Shown: in pieces, positions 1 through 8,722 of the stretch
Position numbering within the stretch: the stretch's first letter is position 1
Layout of the letters: each line of letters starts with the position of its first letter
Assembly (NCBI GenBank): GCA_044361315.1
Contig: JBIKJA010000008.1
Coordinates: 1 to 64,000 of the forward strand
Direction of reading: 5' to 3'
DNA length: 64,000 bases
Source: Crocinitomix sp044361315
GTDB lineage: Bacteria; Bacteroidota; Bacteroidia; Flavobacteriales_D; Crocinitomicaceae
Notes under the pieces: generated by a model
The model's input: only the letters and a program-made list of their open reading frames with translations
Told to the model about the DNA's origin: nothing
Database searches by the model: none
Translations under genes and position numbers: made by a program

Positions 1-121
1 AAAAAATCCGATCCCATTTATTTTGAAAGAAACGACTTTTGAAAGAAAGACTTATTTTAGTAATAATTTGTTAAATTTTCATTACGCTATTACAGTATGA
101 TTTTTCAATCCGTTATTTCAG

Positions 122-129
122 TACTTTTG
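122..129 (+). promoter_or_regulatory. -7 promoter box for the first glycine-rich gene
   Basis: TACTTTTG matches the Bacteroidota -7 consensus TAnnTTTG and lies 11 nt before the ATG at 141. No ribosome binding site is visible between them. Bases 1-121 hold no gene. Confidence 0.65.
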
Positions 130-140
130 TAAAAAAAGCT

Positions 141-2039
141 ATGAAAATAAATTTTACTTTTAAATCTTTCCTGTGCATTGCTTTGTTTGCTGGTACAGGA
201 AGTACACAAGCACAAGAAACAACATTTGATTTCACTGGTGCTGTGCAAACGTATACGGTACCTTTAGGTGTAACCTCAATTCAAATTGAAGCTTGGGGCG
301 CTCAAGGAGGTGGATCAGAACCTTGTGGTGGTCCGATCGAAGATGATGGTGGACTTGGTGGTTTTTCATCAGGTAATCTTTCTGTTACGCCGGGTCAAAT
401 TCTAAACATTTACGTTGGTGGTAAGCCGATCACAAATTTTGGAACTTCTTCTCCAGGTGGTTTTAATGGCGGTGGAGTAGCTGGTCAATATGGTGGCGGT
501 GGCGGTGGCGCTTCAGATGTTAGGGTAGGAGGAGTTAGTTTGTCTGATCGCCTTATTGTAGCTGGTGGTGGCGGTGGTGGAAACGCAGGCTGCCCAAATC
601 ATGGCACTGGTGGCGTAGGAGGAGGTTACACGGGTGGTAACGGTATTTCTTTTTTGGGTTGGGGTACAGCTACAGGAGGTACACCGCTAGCTGGTGGAAT
701 CGGATCAAGTGGTGGATCTAATGGTGCTTTTGGTGTTGGCGGAACAGGTGCTTATCACGTTGCTGGCGGCGGTGGCGGCTGGTATGGTGGTGGTGGCGCA
801 TATGCTGCTGGTGCTGGTGGAGGTTCTTCTTATACTGATGGGGTAACTGAGGGCGCTACGCTCTCGGGCATTCGCACAGGTCACGGTCAAATCATAATTA
901 CTGTTCTTTGTTCAGGAATTACCGTAACAGTTTCTGATGATGTTATTTGTTTAGGTGATTCGTTTACATTGGAAGGTTCAGGTTTAGGAACGATTTCATG
1001 GGATGGTGGCGTTGAAAATGGCGTGCCTTTTACTCCTGCAGCGGCAGGAGTTTTCACCTATACTTCTTCAAGTGATGACGGTGGTGATTGTGGCTACTCT
1101 TTGGATATCGAAGTAATTGCTGTACCAGTTGTCGTGGCAGCTGTTGATGAAACTGAAGTGTGTTTGGGCGAATCTGTGATCTTCACAGGTTCAGGGGCAG
1201 ATACCTATTCATGGGACATGGGCGTTACAGACGGTGTCGCTTTTGAACCAGGTGTTGGTGCAGCAACCTATACTGTAACCGGAACAGATGCTGTAACAGG
1301 TTGCGAAAACACTGACGAAATTGAAGTCATTGTAAATGATCTTCCAACTGTTGTAGCAAATGCTACGGACAATGAAATTTGTTTGGGTGAATCATTTACC
1401 TTAACCGGAAGTGGAGCAACAGCTTATGCGTGGACACCAGATGGAACGCTAGATGGCGAAGAAATTACACCAGATGCAACGGGAACAACAACGTATGAAG
1501 TAACAGGAACAGATGATAACGGTTGTGTAAACACAGCTTCAATTGAAGTAACGGTTTATGATGCCGTTACAATCACCTATACAACGGAAGATGAAATGAT
1601 GGGCGCTGATGGATCAATTGACATTACTGTAACAGGAGGAAATCCAACATATAGTTTTGATTGGGACAACGACGGAACGGGTGATTTTGATGATACAGAA
1701 GATTTAACAGGACTTGCTGGCGGAACCTATGTGGTGGTGATTGAAGATGAAGCAGGATGTTCTGCAACTGAAACAATTGTTTTAAACAGCCAGTTGGGTA
1801 TTGAGATCAATGTGGAGAATAACATTTCGATCTATCCAAATCCAACAACAGCTCACATTACTATTCTTGCAGCAGGATCTTTTACGTACGAAATTACAGA
1901 TGTAAACGGACAAATCGTGCTGGTTGCAAATGGGGTAGATACCGAAGAAGTTTCGCTTGAAGAATTAGCAAGTGGTATTTATTTTGTAAACCTCACTATT
2001 GATGGTGAATTAACAACGGTTCGTGTAGTGAAAAAGTAG
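141..2039 (+). CDS. Secreted glycine-rich / Ig-like / SprB-repeat protein with T9SS type A signal
   Basis: Predicted extracellular or surface protein of 632 residues. Residues 1-24 are a signal peptide ending in STQAQ. Residues about 30-255 are glycine-rich: a short beta lead-in (VTSIQIEAWGAQGG), then poly-Gly runs with PLIVAGGGGGG-like blocks, a pattern typical of the Gly_rich domain of ALK/LTK receptors. Next come three Ig/PKD-like repeats, each opening with CLG(D/E)S, then one SprB-like repeat around 475-550 (GADGSIDITVTGG, DEAGC). Residues about 560-632 form a T9SS type A sorting domain (ISIYPNPT ... VRVVKK), so export through the outer membrane and attachment or release at the surface is inferred. 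The 3' half is almost identical in DNA to the next gene. Exact function is unknown; adhesion or matrix formation is the likeliest role. Confidence 0.85.
   Translation: MKINFTFKSFLCIALFAGTGSTQAQETTFDFTGAVQTYTVPLGVTSIQIEAWGAQGGGSEPCGGPIEDDGGLGGFSSGNLSVTPGQILNIYVGGKPITNFGTSSPGGFNGGGVAGQYGGGGGGASDVRVGGVSLSDRLIVAGGGGGGNAGCPNHGTGGVGGGYTGGNGISFLGWGTATGGTPLAGGIGSSGGSNGAFGVGGTGAYHVAGGGGGWYGGGGAYAAGAGGGSSYTDGVTEGATLSGIRTGHGQIIITVLCSGITVTVSDDVICLGDSFTLEGSGLGTISWDGGVENGVPFTPAAAGVFTYTSSSDDGGDCGYSLDIEVIAVPVVVAAVDETEVCLGESVIFTGSGADTYSWDMGVTDGVAFEPGVGAATYTVTGTDAVTGCENTDEIEVIVNDLPTVVANATDNEICLGESFTLTGSGATAYAWTPDGTLDGEEITPDATGTTTYEVTGTDDNGCVNTASIEVTVYDAVTITYTTEDEMMGADGSIDITVTGGNPTYSFDWDNDGTGDFDDTEDLTGLAGGTYVVVIEDEAGCSATETIVLNSQLGIEINVENNISIYPNPTTAHITILAAGSFTYEITDVNGQIVLVANGVDTEEVSLEELASGIYFVNLTIDGELTTVRVVKK
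905..1799 (+). repeat. Long direct repeat, copy 1
   Basis: About 895 bp that recurs 2083 bp downstream (2988-3882) without any insertion or deletion. It encodes the Ig-like and SprB-like half of the first glycine-rich protein. Most of it is nearly identical to copy 2, but a block around 1225-1335 is clearly more diverged. Confidence 0.9.
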
Positions 2040-2061
2040 TGATAATCACAATAAAATAATG

Positions 2062-2092
2062 AAACGGCGGATCGAATGGTTCGCCGTTTTTT
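2062..2092 (+). terminator. Rho-independent terminator
   Basis: An 8-bp stem (AAACGGCG / CGCCGTTT) with a 12-nt loop is followed by T residues. It separates the two glycine-rich genes, so the second needs its own promoter. Confidence 0.85.
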
Positions 2093-2144
2093 GGGTAACT
2101 ATGGGAAATACGATTACATTTTGTTTTTAATAAATTATTTAAAT

Positions 2145-4121
2145 ATGAAGAAAATATACACGTTCGTCGTCGGTTTAGTAAGTGCTTTTGCAGCAAATAC
2201 AATCCATGCACAAATTACAATATTTAATTATACAGGGACTACTGCTAATTATGTTGTGCCAGCAGGGGTGACATCAATTCGAATAGATGCTTCAGGTGCA
2301 CAAGGGGGGGATGGATCTGGAGGTTCTGGGGGATTAGGTGCCACAATGACGGGAACATTTTCGGTTACACCTGGTGAAACTTTAACAGTTATCGTAGGCC
2401 AGCAAGGAGCCTTTTACTATAATGCTGGCGGCGGCGGCGGCGGAACAGGTGTTCTAAGAGATCTTGATCCGCTTATCATTGCTGGCGGTGGTGGCGGTGC
2501 TGCAGTTAATGAAGTAGGTAAGGGAGGGGTAATCACCGAAACTGGAGGTTCTTCATCTGGTGCTGGTGGCAGTGCAGGCAACGGTGGTCAAAAAGGATAT
2601 GTAGGCGGAGATTGTGGATGGGCAGCTGGTGGAGGCGGTTTTTTAGGTGATGGTTATGGTGGAGCAGATGGTGGTGATGGAGGACCTTTACCTGGTGTTC
2701 TTTCTGTTCTTGGCGCTGGGTTTTCTTGGGTCTCTGGTGGATCAGGCGGAACAAATGGATCTTGTTTTTTTACCTATCCTAATGCAGGTGCTTGGGGTTG
2801 CGGTGGCGGCGGTGCTGGCGCTTATGGCGGCGGTGGCGGCGGTGGGTATTCTGGCGGCGGCGGCGGTCAGTATGTTGATGTGGTTGGCGAAAAAGGCGGC
2901 GGTGGCGGCGGTTCTTATAATGAAGGGTCTGATCAAACTAATACACCTGCTAATCGCACGGGAAATGGCCAAGTAATCATTGAAGTGCTTTGTTCAGGAA
3001 TTACCGTAACAGTTTCTGATGATGTTATTTGTTTAGGTGATTCATTCACATTAGAAGGTTCAGGTTTAGGAACAATTTCATGGGATGGTGGCGTTGAAAA
3101 TGGCGTGCCTTTTACACCTGCAGCGGCAGGAGTTTTCACCTATACTTCTTCAAGTGATGACGGTGGTGATTGTGGTTACTCTTTGGATATCGAAGTAATT
3201 GCTGTACCAGTTGTCGTGGCAGCTGTTGATGAAACTGAAGTGTGTTTGGGCGAATCTGTGATCTTCACAGGTTCAGGAGCAGATACCTATTTATGGGACA
3301 TGGGTGTTACAGATGGCGCCGCTTTTGAACCAGGTTTAGGAACAGAAGTGTATACCGTAACAGGTACAGATGCCATTACTGGTTGCGAAAACACAGATGA
3401 AATAGAGGTTGTCGTAAATGATCTTCCAACTGTTGTAGCAAATGCTACGGACAATGAAATTTGTTTGGGTGAATCATTTACCTTAACCGGAAGTGGAGCA
3501 ACAGCTTATGTGTGGACACCAGATGGAACGCTAGATGGCGAAGAAATTACACCAGATGCAACGGGAACAACAACGTATGAAGTAACAGGAACAGATGATA
3601 ACGGTTGTGTAAACACAGCTTCAATTGAAGTAACGGTTTATGAAGCTGTTACAATCACGTACACAACGGAAGATGAAATGATGGGTGCTGATGGATCAAT
3701 CGATATTGCAGTTACAGGTGGTAATCCAGCGTACAGTTTTGATTGGGATAACGACGGAACAGGAGATTTTGATGATACCGAAGATTTAACAGGACTTGCT
3801 GGCGGAACCTATGTGGTGGTGATTGAAGATGAGGCAGGTTGTTCTATCAACGAATCCATTCTGGTAAGCAGCCAATTGGGTGTTTCAACAAATGCACTTC
3901 CAACTTTAGCAATTTATCCAAATCCAGTTCGGGATAATTTAACGATTACCCAAGAAGGAAATTTTGTTTATCAATTGGTTACTTTAGAAGGGAAAGTGTT
4001 ATTAAGTGGCACTGGATTAAATCAAAAAGTAATTGATATGAATGAATTTGCAAAAGGTGTTTATTTATTGAATGTCACTGAAAATGGACAAGAAGTGTCT
4101 ACAAAAGTAGTTGTGGAATAA
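2145..4121 (+). CDS. Second secreted glycine-rich / Ig-like / SprB-repeat protein with T9SS type A signal
   Basis: A tandem paralogue of the upstream gene, 658 residues from the ATG at 2145. That start gives a clean signal peptide (MKKIYTFVVGL ... ANTIHAQ); an in-frame ATG at 2076 lies inside the upstream terminator and is unlikely. The N-terminal glycine-rich domain (about 25-290) keeps the same plan (VTSIRIDASGAQGGDG, PLIIAGGGGGA, long GGGGG runs) but differs strongly in sequence and spacing. From about residue 282 the Ig-like and SprB-like region is nearly the same as in the neighbour. The C-terminus (LAIYPNPVRD ... VSTKVVVE) is a diverged T9SS type A domain. Probable surface protein; no enzyme motif seen. 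Confidence 0.85.
   Translation: MKKIYTFVVGLVSAFAANTIHAQITIFNYTGTTANYVVPAGVTSIRIDASGAQGGDGSGGSGGLGATMTGTFSVTPGETLTVIVGQQGAFYYNAGGGGGGTGVLRDLDPLIIAGGGGGAAVNEVGKGGVITETGGSSSGAGGSAGNGGQKGYVGGDCGWAAGGGGFLGDGYGGADGGDGGPLPGVLSVLGAGFSWVSGGSGGTNGSCFFTYPNAGAWGCGGGGAGAYGGGGGGGYSGGGGGQYVDVVGEKGGGGGGSYNEGSDQTNTPANRTGNGQVIIEVLCSGITVTVSDDVICLGDSFTLEGSGLGTISWDGGVENGVPFTPAAAGVFTYTSSSDDGGDCGYSLDIEVIAVPVVVAAVDETEVCLGESVIFTGSGADTYLWDMGVTDGAAFEPGLGTEVYTVTGTDAITGCENTDEIEVVVNDLPTVVANATDNEICLGESFTLTGSGATAYVWTPDGTLDGEEITPDATGTTTYEVTGTDDNGCVNTASIEVTVYEAVTITYTTEDEMMGADGSIDIAVTGGNPAYSFDWDNDGTGDFDDTEDLTGLAGGTYVVVIEDEAGCSINESILVSSQLGVSTNALPTLAIYPNPVRDNLTITQEGNFVYQLVTLEGKVLLSGTGLNQKVIDMNEFAKGVYLLNVTENGQEVSTKVVVE
2988..3882 (+). 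repeat. Long direct repeat, copy 2
   Basis: Partner of 905-1799 at a constant offset of 2083 bp. The repeat begins just before the first CSGITV coding block and ends shortly before the T9SS sorting domain, so the duplicated unit stops where the two proteins' export signals begin to differ. Confidence 0.9.
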
Positions 4122-4143
4122 GATGATAATTTGATGAATTTTG

Positions 4144-4178
4144 AAGGGGCTTCTCGGTATTGAGTAGGCCCCTTTTTA
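4144..4178 (+). terminator. Rho-independent terminator
   Basis: Stem AAGGGGC / GCCCCTT with a 17-nt loop, followed by five T residues, just after the second glycine-rich gene. Confidence 0.85.
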
Positions 4179-4267
4179 TTGTTTAACACAGAAAACTTGA
4201 AGATCTTTGGAAATTTTAAAAAAGGAATAATTATTGTGGTAAATTTATCGTGAAAACTAATTGATGA

Positions 4268-5170
4268 ATGCATAAACCTCTTTTAATACTATTGCTTTTG
4301 GCTTTTTTAGGATTTTCGTTTGTAAAACCGGGACAAGGAAAAAAAGTTGTGCGCTGTCAACTTCAAATCGATTCCACAAAAATAATTCCCGGTAATTTGG
4401 TGGAGGTGTCTATTTTAACGGTTTTGAAAGATTCTACCTATATAAATTCAACGGGTGCTATTAATTTCGCGGATTATGATATTCAATTAATTGGTGGTGC
4501 AGTCATACATCAAAAAACACGCTATAAGTTAGTCATTCGGGTGTTAGACGATTTTTATTCTAATCCAGTCATTAAAATTTCCGCAACTTTAAGAAGAAAT
4601 CCAAAATGTTTTGTCTTAAGGACTTTTCGGATCATTTATTCCAAACTACAACTGTTGCAGTTTAAGGGTGTTGATGGATATGATCCACGGGCGAATTCAG
4701 AAAATGGCTATCGGAAAGTTCCCATCACAAAACGAGTAAATCTAGAATTTATAGACAATACCCAAACATTGTCTAATAACAGCGATCCTGCTATTATTGG
4801 AGGTAAAGGCCCCGATTTGGAGGTGTATATTTCTTTAATTCAAAGCGAGTCCAATCAAAAATTTTTAAAAATTCAAATAAACAGCGAAATTTCTCAATCT
4901 TTAACGAAATACCTGCCCCTTGGAATTGGTCAACTTGAAATTCAATCGATTGGTGGAAAAGGAGGTATTAGTAAATACGGTGGAAAAGGGGGAAATGGAG
5001 GCAATGTCACGATTCATATTACTTCCGAAGCCAAACCGTTTTTTTACCAAGTGATTATTGACAACGAAGGCGGTGAAGGCGGAGATTTGTGGCGACCGAA
5101 AGTAGACGGGCAACAAAGCGGGCCTTATGGCGACAATGGCGAACTCAAAATTTTGGATTGGATTCCTTAG
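4268..5170 (+). CDS. Exported protein with C-terminal glycine-repeat segment
   Basis: 300 residues, no family recognised with certainty. An N-terminal hydrophobic stretch (LLILLLLAFLGFSFV) looks like a signal peptide. The middle is a beta-rich, lysine/arginine-containing region without known motifs. The last 70 residues hold a glycine-repeat block (GGKGGISKYGGKGGNGGNVT, then DNEGGEGG), of the kind that forms polyglycine-type sheets in other Bacteroidota surface proteins. There is no T9SS tail. It follows the two glycine-rich T9SS proteins in the same direction, separated by a terminator, so a shared role at the cell surface is possible but only inferred. The ATG at 4268 is chosen because the overlapping ATG at 4264 stops at once. 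Confidence 0.7.
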   Translation: MHKPLLILLLLAFLGFSFVKPGQGKKVVRCQLQIDSTKIIPGNLVEVSILTVLKDSTYINSTGAINFADYDIQLIGGAVIHQKTRYKLVIRVLDDFYSNPVIKISATLRRNPKCFVLRTFRIIYSKLQLLQFKGVDGYDPRANSENGYRKVPITKRVNLEFIDNTQTLSNNSDPAIIGGKGPDLEVYISLIQSESNQKFLKIQINSEISQSLTKYLPLGIGQLEIQSIGGKGGISKYGGKGGNGGNVTIHITSEAKPFFYQVIIDNEGGEGGDLWRPKVDGQQSGPYGDNGELKILDWIP

Positions 5171-5219
5171 TTTCCATTCCTTCAGCATGCAAACGGGTAT
5201 AAATCTCAGAAAAAATTGC

Positions 5220-5227
5220 TAATTTTG
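5220..5227 (+). promoter_or_regulatory. -7 promoter box for ileS
   Basis: TAATTTTG fits TAnnTTTG exactly and ends 24 nt before the ileS ATG. No T-box-like leader fits in the short 5' region. Confidence 0.65.
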
Positions 5228-5251
5228 TAGCTTGAAATTTTTACACCTATC

Positions 5252-8200
5252 ATGAGTCAAAAATATCCTGAATATAAAGGTCTTAACCTTCCTAATGTGT
5301 CCGACCAAGTGTTGGAATACTGGAATGAAAATCGCATTTTCGAAAAAACAATTTCAACTCGCGAAGGAAACACACCTTTTATTTTCACTGAAGGACCTCC
5401 TTCTGCAAATGGAATGCCTGGTATTCACCACGTTATTTCTAGGTCGTTAAAAGATATTTTTTGTCGTTACAAAACCTTAAAAGGATTTTATGTAAACAGA
5501 AAAGCTGGTTGGGATACCCATGGTTTGCCTGTTGAATTAAAAGTTGAAAAGGAATTAGGGATTACTAAAGAAGATATTGGGGTTAAAATCTCTGTCGAAG
5601 ATTATAATAAAGCCTGCCGTGAATCTGTCATGCGATTTACGGATGAATGGAATAAATTGACCCTAAAAATGGGGTATTGGGTGGATATGAATGATCCTTA
5701 TATCACCTACGAAAGTAAATACATGGAGTCGGTTTGGTGGTTGCTTGGACAACTTTACAAAAAAGAGTTAATGTACAAAGGTTATACCATCCAACCTTAT
5801 TCGCCAAAAGCAGGAACAGGATTAAGTTCACACGAAATCAATCAACCGGGTTGTTATCAAAATGTAAAAGACACCTCTTGTGTGGCGCAATTTAAAGTGA
5901 AAGAAGGTCAAAAATTACCTTTTTCAAATGCAAACCCATCGCAAGTTTATATTTTAGCATGGACAACCACCCCTTGGACCTTGCCTTCGAACACCGCATT
6001 AACAGTTGGTCCGAGTATTGAATATGTGTTGGTGAAGACTTTTAACCAATATACTTTCGAACCGATTGAAGTTGTTTTGGCCAAAAATTTAGTTCAAAAA
6101 CAATTTGGAAAAAAATTTGACCAAGTTGCCTCAGCCGAAGAGGTTGTTTATAATGCGGGCGATAAAAAATTACCGTATTGTATTCTCGGTGAATGTCTTG
6201 GAAAGGATTTGTTGGGTCTAAAATACGAGCAATTATTGCCGTATGTTTTACCGTACCAAGATGCCGACGAGGCGTTTGTGGTAATTCCGGGCGCTTTTGT
6301 TACTACTGAAGATGGAACAGGAATCGTACATACGGCGCCAACTTTTGGAGCGGATGACGCATTTGTTGCAAAAGCAGCAGGGGTGCCGCCTCTTTTGATT
6401 TTAGATGAAAATGAAAATCCTGTGCCGCTGGTTGACTTGCAAGGCCGTTTTAGAAAAGAATTAAATGATCCTATTTTTGGTTTAGGTGGCGAATACGTGA
6501 AAGAAGCCTATTTGGAAGGGGACGAAATGGAGGATGAATTGGCAAAACAACGGGTAAACCTGAAAGCCATTATCTCCGATTTAAAAGCCTACTTAAATGT
6601 AGATGAACGGATTACGCTTAAATTAAAAATTGGAAACAGAGCGTTTGCCATTGAAAAATACGAACACTCTTACCCACATTGTTGGCGTACCGATAAACCG
6701 GTATTGTATTATCCGTTAGATTCTTGGTTCATTAAAGTAGCCGAAAATCGTCAAAAATTAGTGGATTTAAACAATACGATTAATTGGCAACCAAAATCTA
6801 CCGGCGAAGGCCGTTTTGGAAATTGGCTCGAAAATGCAAATGATTGGAATTTAAGCCGTTCGCGCTATTGGGGAATTCCAATTCCTATTTGGACCTCCGA
6901 AGATAAAACGGAGCAAATTTGTATTTCTTCGGTAGAAGAATTAAAAATGGAAGCGCAAAAGGCAGTGGATGCTGGTTTAATGGCGGTTAATCCGCTAGCT
7001 AATTTTGTGCCTGGCGATATGTCGGCTGAGAATTATAAAGCGATTGACTTACATAAAAATTATGTCGACAACATCATTTTGGTATCTCCGAAAGGAAAAC
7101 CAATGCGCAGAGAAACAGATTTAATTGATGTTTGGTTTGATTCTGGTGCCGTGCCCTATGCACAACATCATTATCCTTTCGAGAATAAAGAAGCCATTGA
7201 TAACCGCTCACTTTTTCCGTCTGATTTTATTGCCGAAGGGGTGGATCAAACGCGTGGATGGTTTTATACTCAACACGTAATTGCCGGGTTGGTATTTGAT
7301 AGTGTAGCCTATAAAAACGTGATGTCCAACGGGTTAGTTTTGGATAAAAACGGACAAAAAATGGCGAAAAGCAAAGGGAATACCGTTGAGCCTTTTGCAA
7401 CCTTAGCCCAATACGGTCCAGATGCTACACGTTGGTACATGGTCACAAATTCGCAACCTTGGGACAACCTGCGGTTTGATGAAGAAGGAATTGTGGAAGT
7501 GCAGCGTAAGTTTTTTGGAACTTTATACAATACCTATTCGTTTTTTGCCCTTTACGCCAATATTGATGGATTCAGTTACAGCGAAAAGGAGGTAGAATTG
7601 GTGAACCGTCCAGAAATTGACCGTTGGATCTTGTCGAAATTAAATACGCTGATTCAAGCAGTTGATGAAGCGTATACCACTTACGAACCAACCAAAGCAG
7701 GACGTTTAATCCAAAATTTTGTTGGCGATGAATTGTCCAATTGGTACGTGCGTTTGTGCCGCAGACGTTTTTGGAAAGGAGAATACAGCGAAGATAAAAT
7801 CTCGGCTTATCAAACCTTATACCGATGTTTAGAAACTGTTTCCATTTTAGGTGCGCCAATAGCTCCGTTTTTTATGGATCGCTTATTTCAAGATTTAAAC
7901 CAAGTTTCAACGAGGTTTAATGTAGATTCGGTTCATTTAGCCTTGTTTCCAGTGAGTATAGAAGAGGAGATTGATTTGGATTTGGAAGAAAAAATGAAGA
8001 TTGCCCAAAAGGTATCCTCAATGGTGTTGAGCTTGCGAAAAGCAAAACAAATTAAAGTACGTCAGCCATTGCAAAAAATTATGGTCCCTGTTCTAGATGC
8101 CGATTTTGCGCGAAGAGCAGCTGAGGTAAAAGACATTATTTTGTCCGAAACCAACATCAAATCAATGGAGCTTTTAAACGATACCGAAGGAGTGTTGGTG

Positions 8201-8722
8201 AAAAAAATTAAACCAAATTTTAAAACCATCGGACCAAAATACGGACAACAAATGAAAGCGATTAGTGTAATGGTCGCTTCGTGGAAAGGTGCTGATATTA
8301 CCAATGTGGAGAAAAATAACGGATGGACAGGCGAACTAAATGGCGATAAAATTGAATTGGATTTAGAAGATTTTGAAATAATTACCGATGACATTCCGGG
8401 CTGGTTAGTGGCTTCCGAAGGCAGATTAACTGTGGCTTTGGATGTTACCCTCACCGACGAGTTAAAAAGCGAAGGAATTGCCAGAGAATTGGTCAGTAGA
8501 ATCCAAAACTACCGCAAGGAAAGTGGGTTTGAGGTAATGGACAAAATCAACCTCTCGTTTGATGCAAATGAATATGTAAAAGCCGCTATTTTGGCCAATC
8601 AAACTTATATTTGCACAGAAGTACTCGCCAATGGAATTCAGTTTACCAATTTAACTTCAGAAAATAATGTATTAGCCGATTTAGAAGAAGGCGATACCAT
8701 TATTGAAGTACAAAAGGTTTAA
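5252..8722 (+). CDS. ileS: Isoleucyl-tRNA synthetase, long IleRS2-like form with G-x-H-H signature
   Basis: Charges tRNA-Ile with isoleucine in the cytoplasm. At 1156 residues it matches the long, eukaryote-like class (IleRS2) rather than the roughly 930-residue IleRS1. The class I fold is clear: N-terminal Rossmann half with the signature region at residues 51-60, a CP1 editing domain (TPWTLPSNTAL and GTGIVHTAPTFGADD), the KMAKS loop at 703-707, then anticodon-binding and C-terminal domains. The signature histidine/glycine motif, normally H-x-G-H, reads G57-I58-H59-H60. IleRS2 enzymes are known for mupirocin resistance, and this swapped form has been linked to especially high resistance. The gene is monocistronic with its own -7 box. 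No second ileS is visible here, so this may be the cell's housekeeping enzyme. Confidence 0.96.
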   Translation: MSQKYPEYKGLNLPNVSDQVLEYWNENRIFEKTISTREGNTPFIFTEGPPSANGMPGIHHVISRSLKDIFCRYKTLKGFYVNRKAGWDTHGLPVELKVEKELGITKEDIGVKISVEDYNKACRESVMRFTDEWNKLTLKMGYWVDMNDPYITYESKYMESVWWLLGQLYKKELMYKGYTIQPYSPKAGTGLSSHEINQPGCYQNVKDTSCVAQFKVKEGQKLPFSNANPSQVYILAWTTTPWTLPSNTALTVGPSIEYVLVKTFNQYTFEPIEVVLAKNLVQKQFGKKFDQVASAEEVVYNAGDKKLPYCILGECLGKDLLGLKYEQLLPYVLPYQDADEAFVVIPGAFVTTEDGTGIVHTAPTFGADDAFVAKAAGVPPLLILDENENPVPLVDLQGRFRKELNDPIFGLGGEYVKEAYLEGDEMEDELAKQRVNLKAIISDLKAYLNVDERITLKLKIGNRAFAIEKYEHSYPHCWRTDKPVLYYPLDSWFIKVAENRQKLVDLNNTINWQPKSTGEGRFGNWLENANDWNLSRSRYWGIPIPIWTSEDKTEQICISSVEELKMEAQKAVDAGLMAVNPLANFVPGDMSAENYKAIDLHKNYVDNIILVSPKGKPMRRETDLIDVWFDSGAVPYAQHHYPFENKEAIDNRSLFPSDFIAEGVDQTRGWFYTQHVIAGLVFDSVAYKNVMSNGLVLDKNGQKMAKSKGNTVEPFATLAQYGPDATRWYMVTNSQPWDNLRFDEEGIVEVQRKFFGTLYNTYSFFALYANIDGFSYSEKEVELVNRPEIDRWILSKLNTLIQAVDEAYTTYEPTKAGRLIQNFVGDELSNWYVRLCRRRFWKGEYSEDKISAYQTLYRCLETVSILGAPIAPFFMDRLFQDLNQVSTRFNVDSVHLALFPVSIEEEIDLDLEEKMKIAQKVSSMVLSLRKAKQIKVRQPLQKIMVPVLDADFARRAAEVKDIILSETNIKSMELLNDTEGVLVKKIKPNFKTIGPKYGQQMKAISVMVASWKGADITNVEKNNGWTGELNGDKIELDLEDFEIITDDIPGWLVASEGRLTVALDVTLTDELKSEGIARELVSRIQNYRKESGFEVMDKINLSFDANEYVKAAILANQTYICTEVLANGIQFTNLTSENNVLADLEEGDTIIEVQKV

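Noticed and set aside
2647..2976. Frames opposite or shifted to the glycine-rich regions
   Set aside because: They are shadows of GGN-codon repeats (Val/Met/Ala runs or Ala/Thr/Ile runs) inside a real gene.
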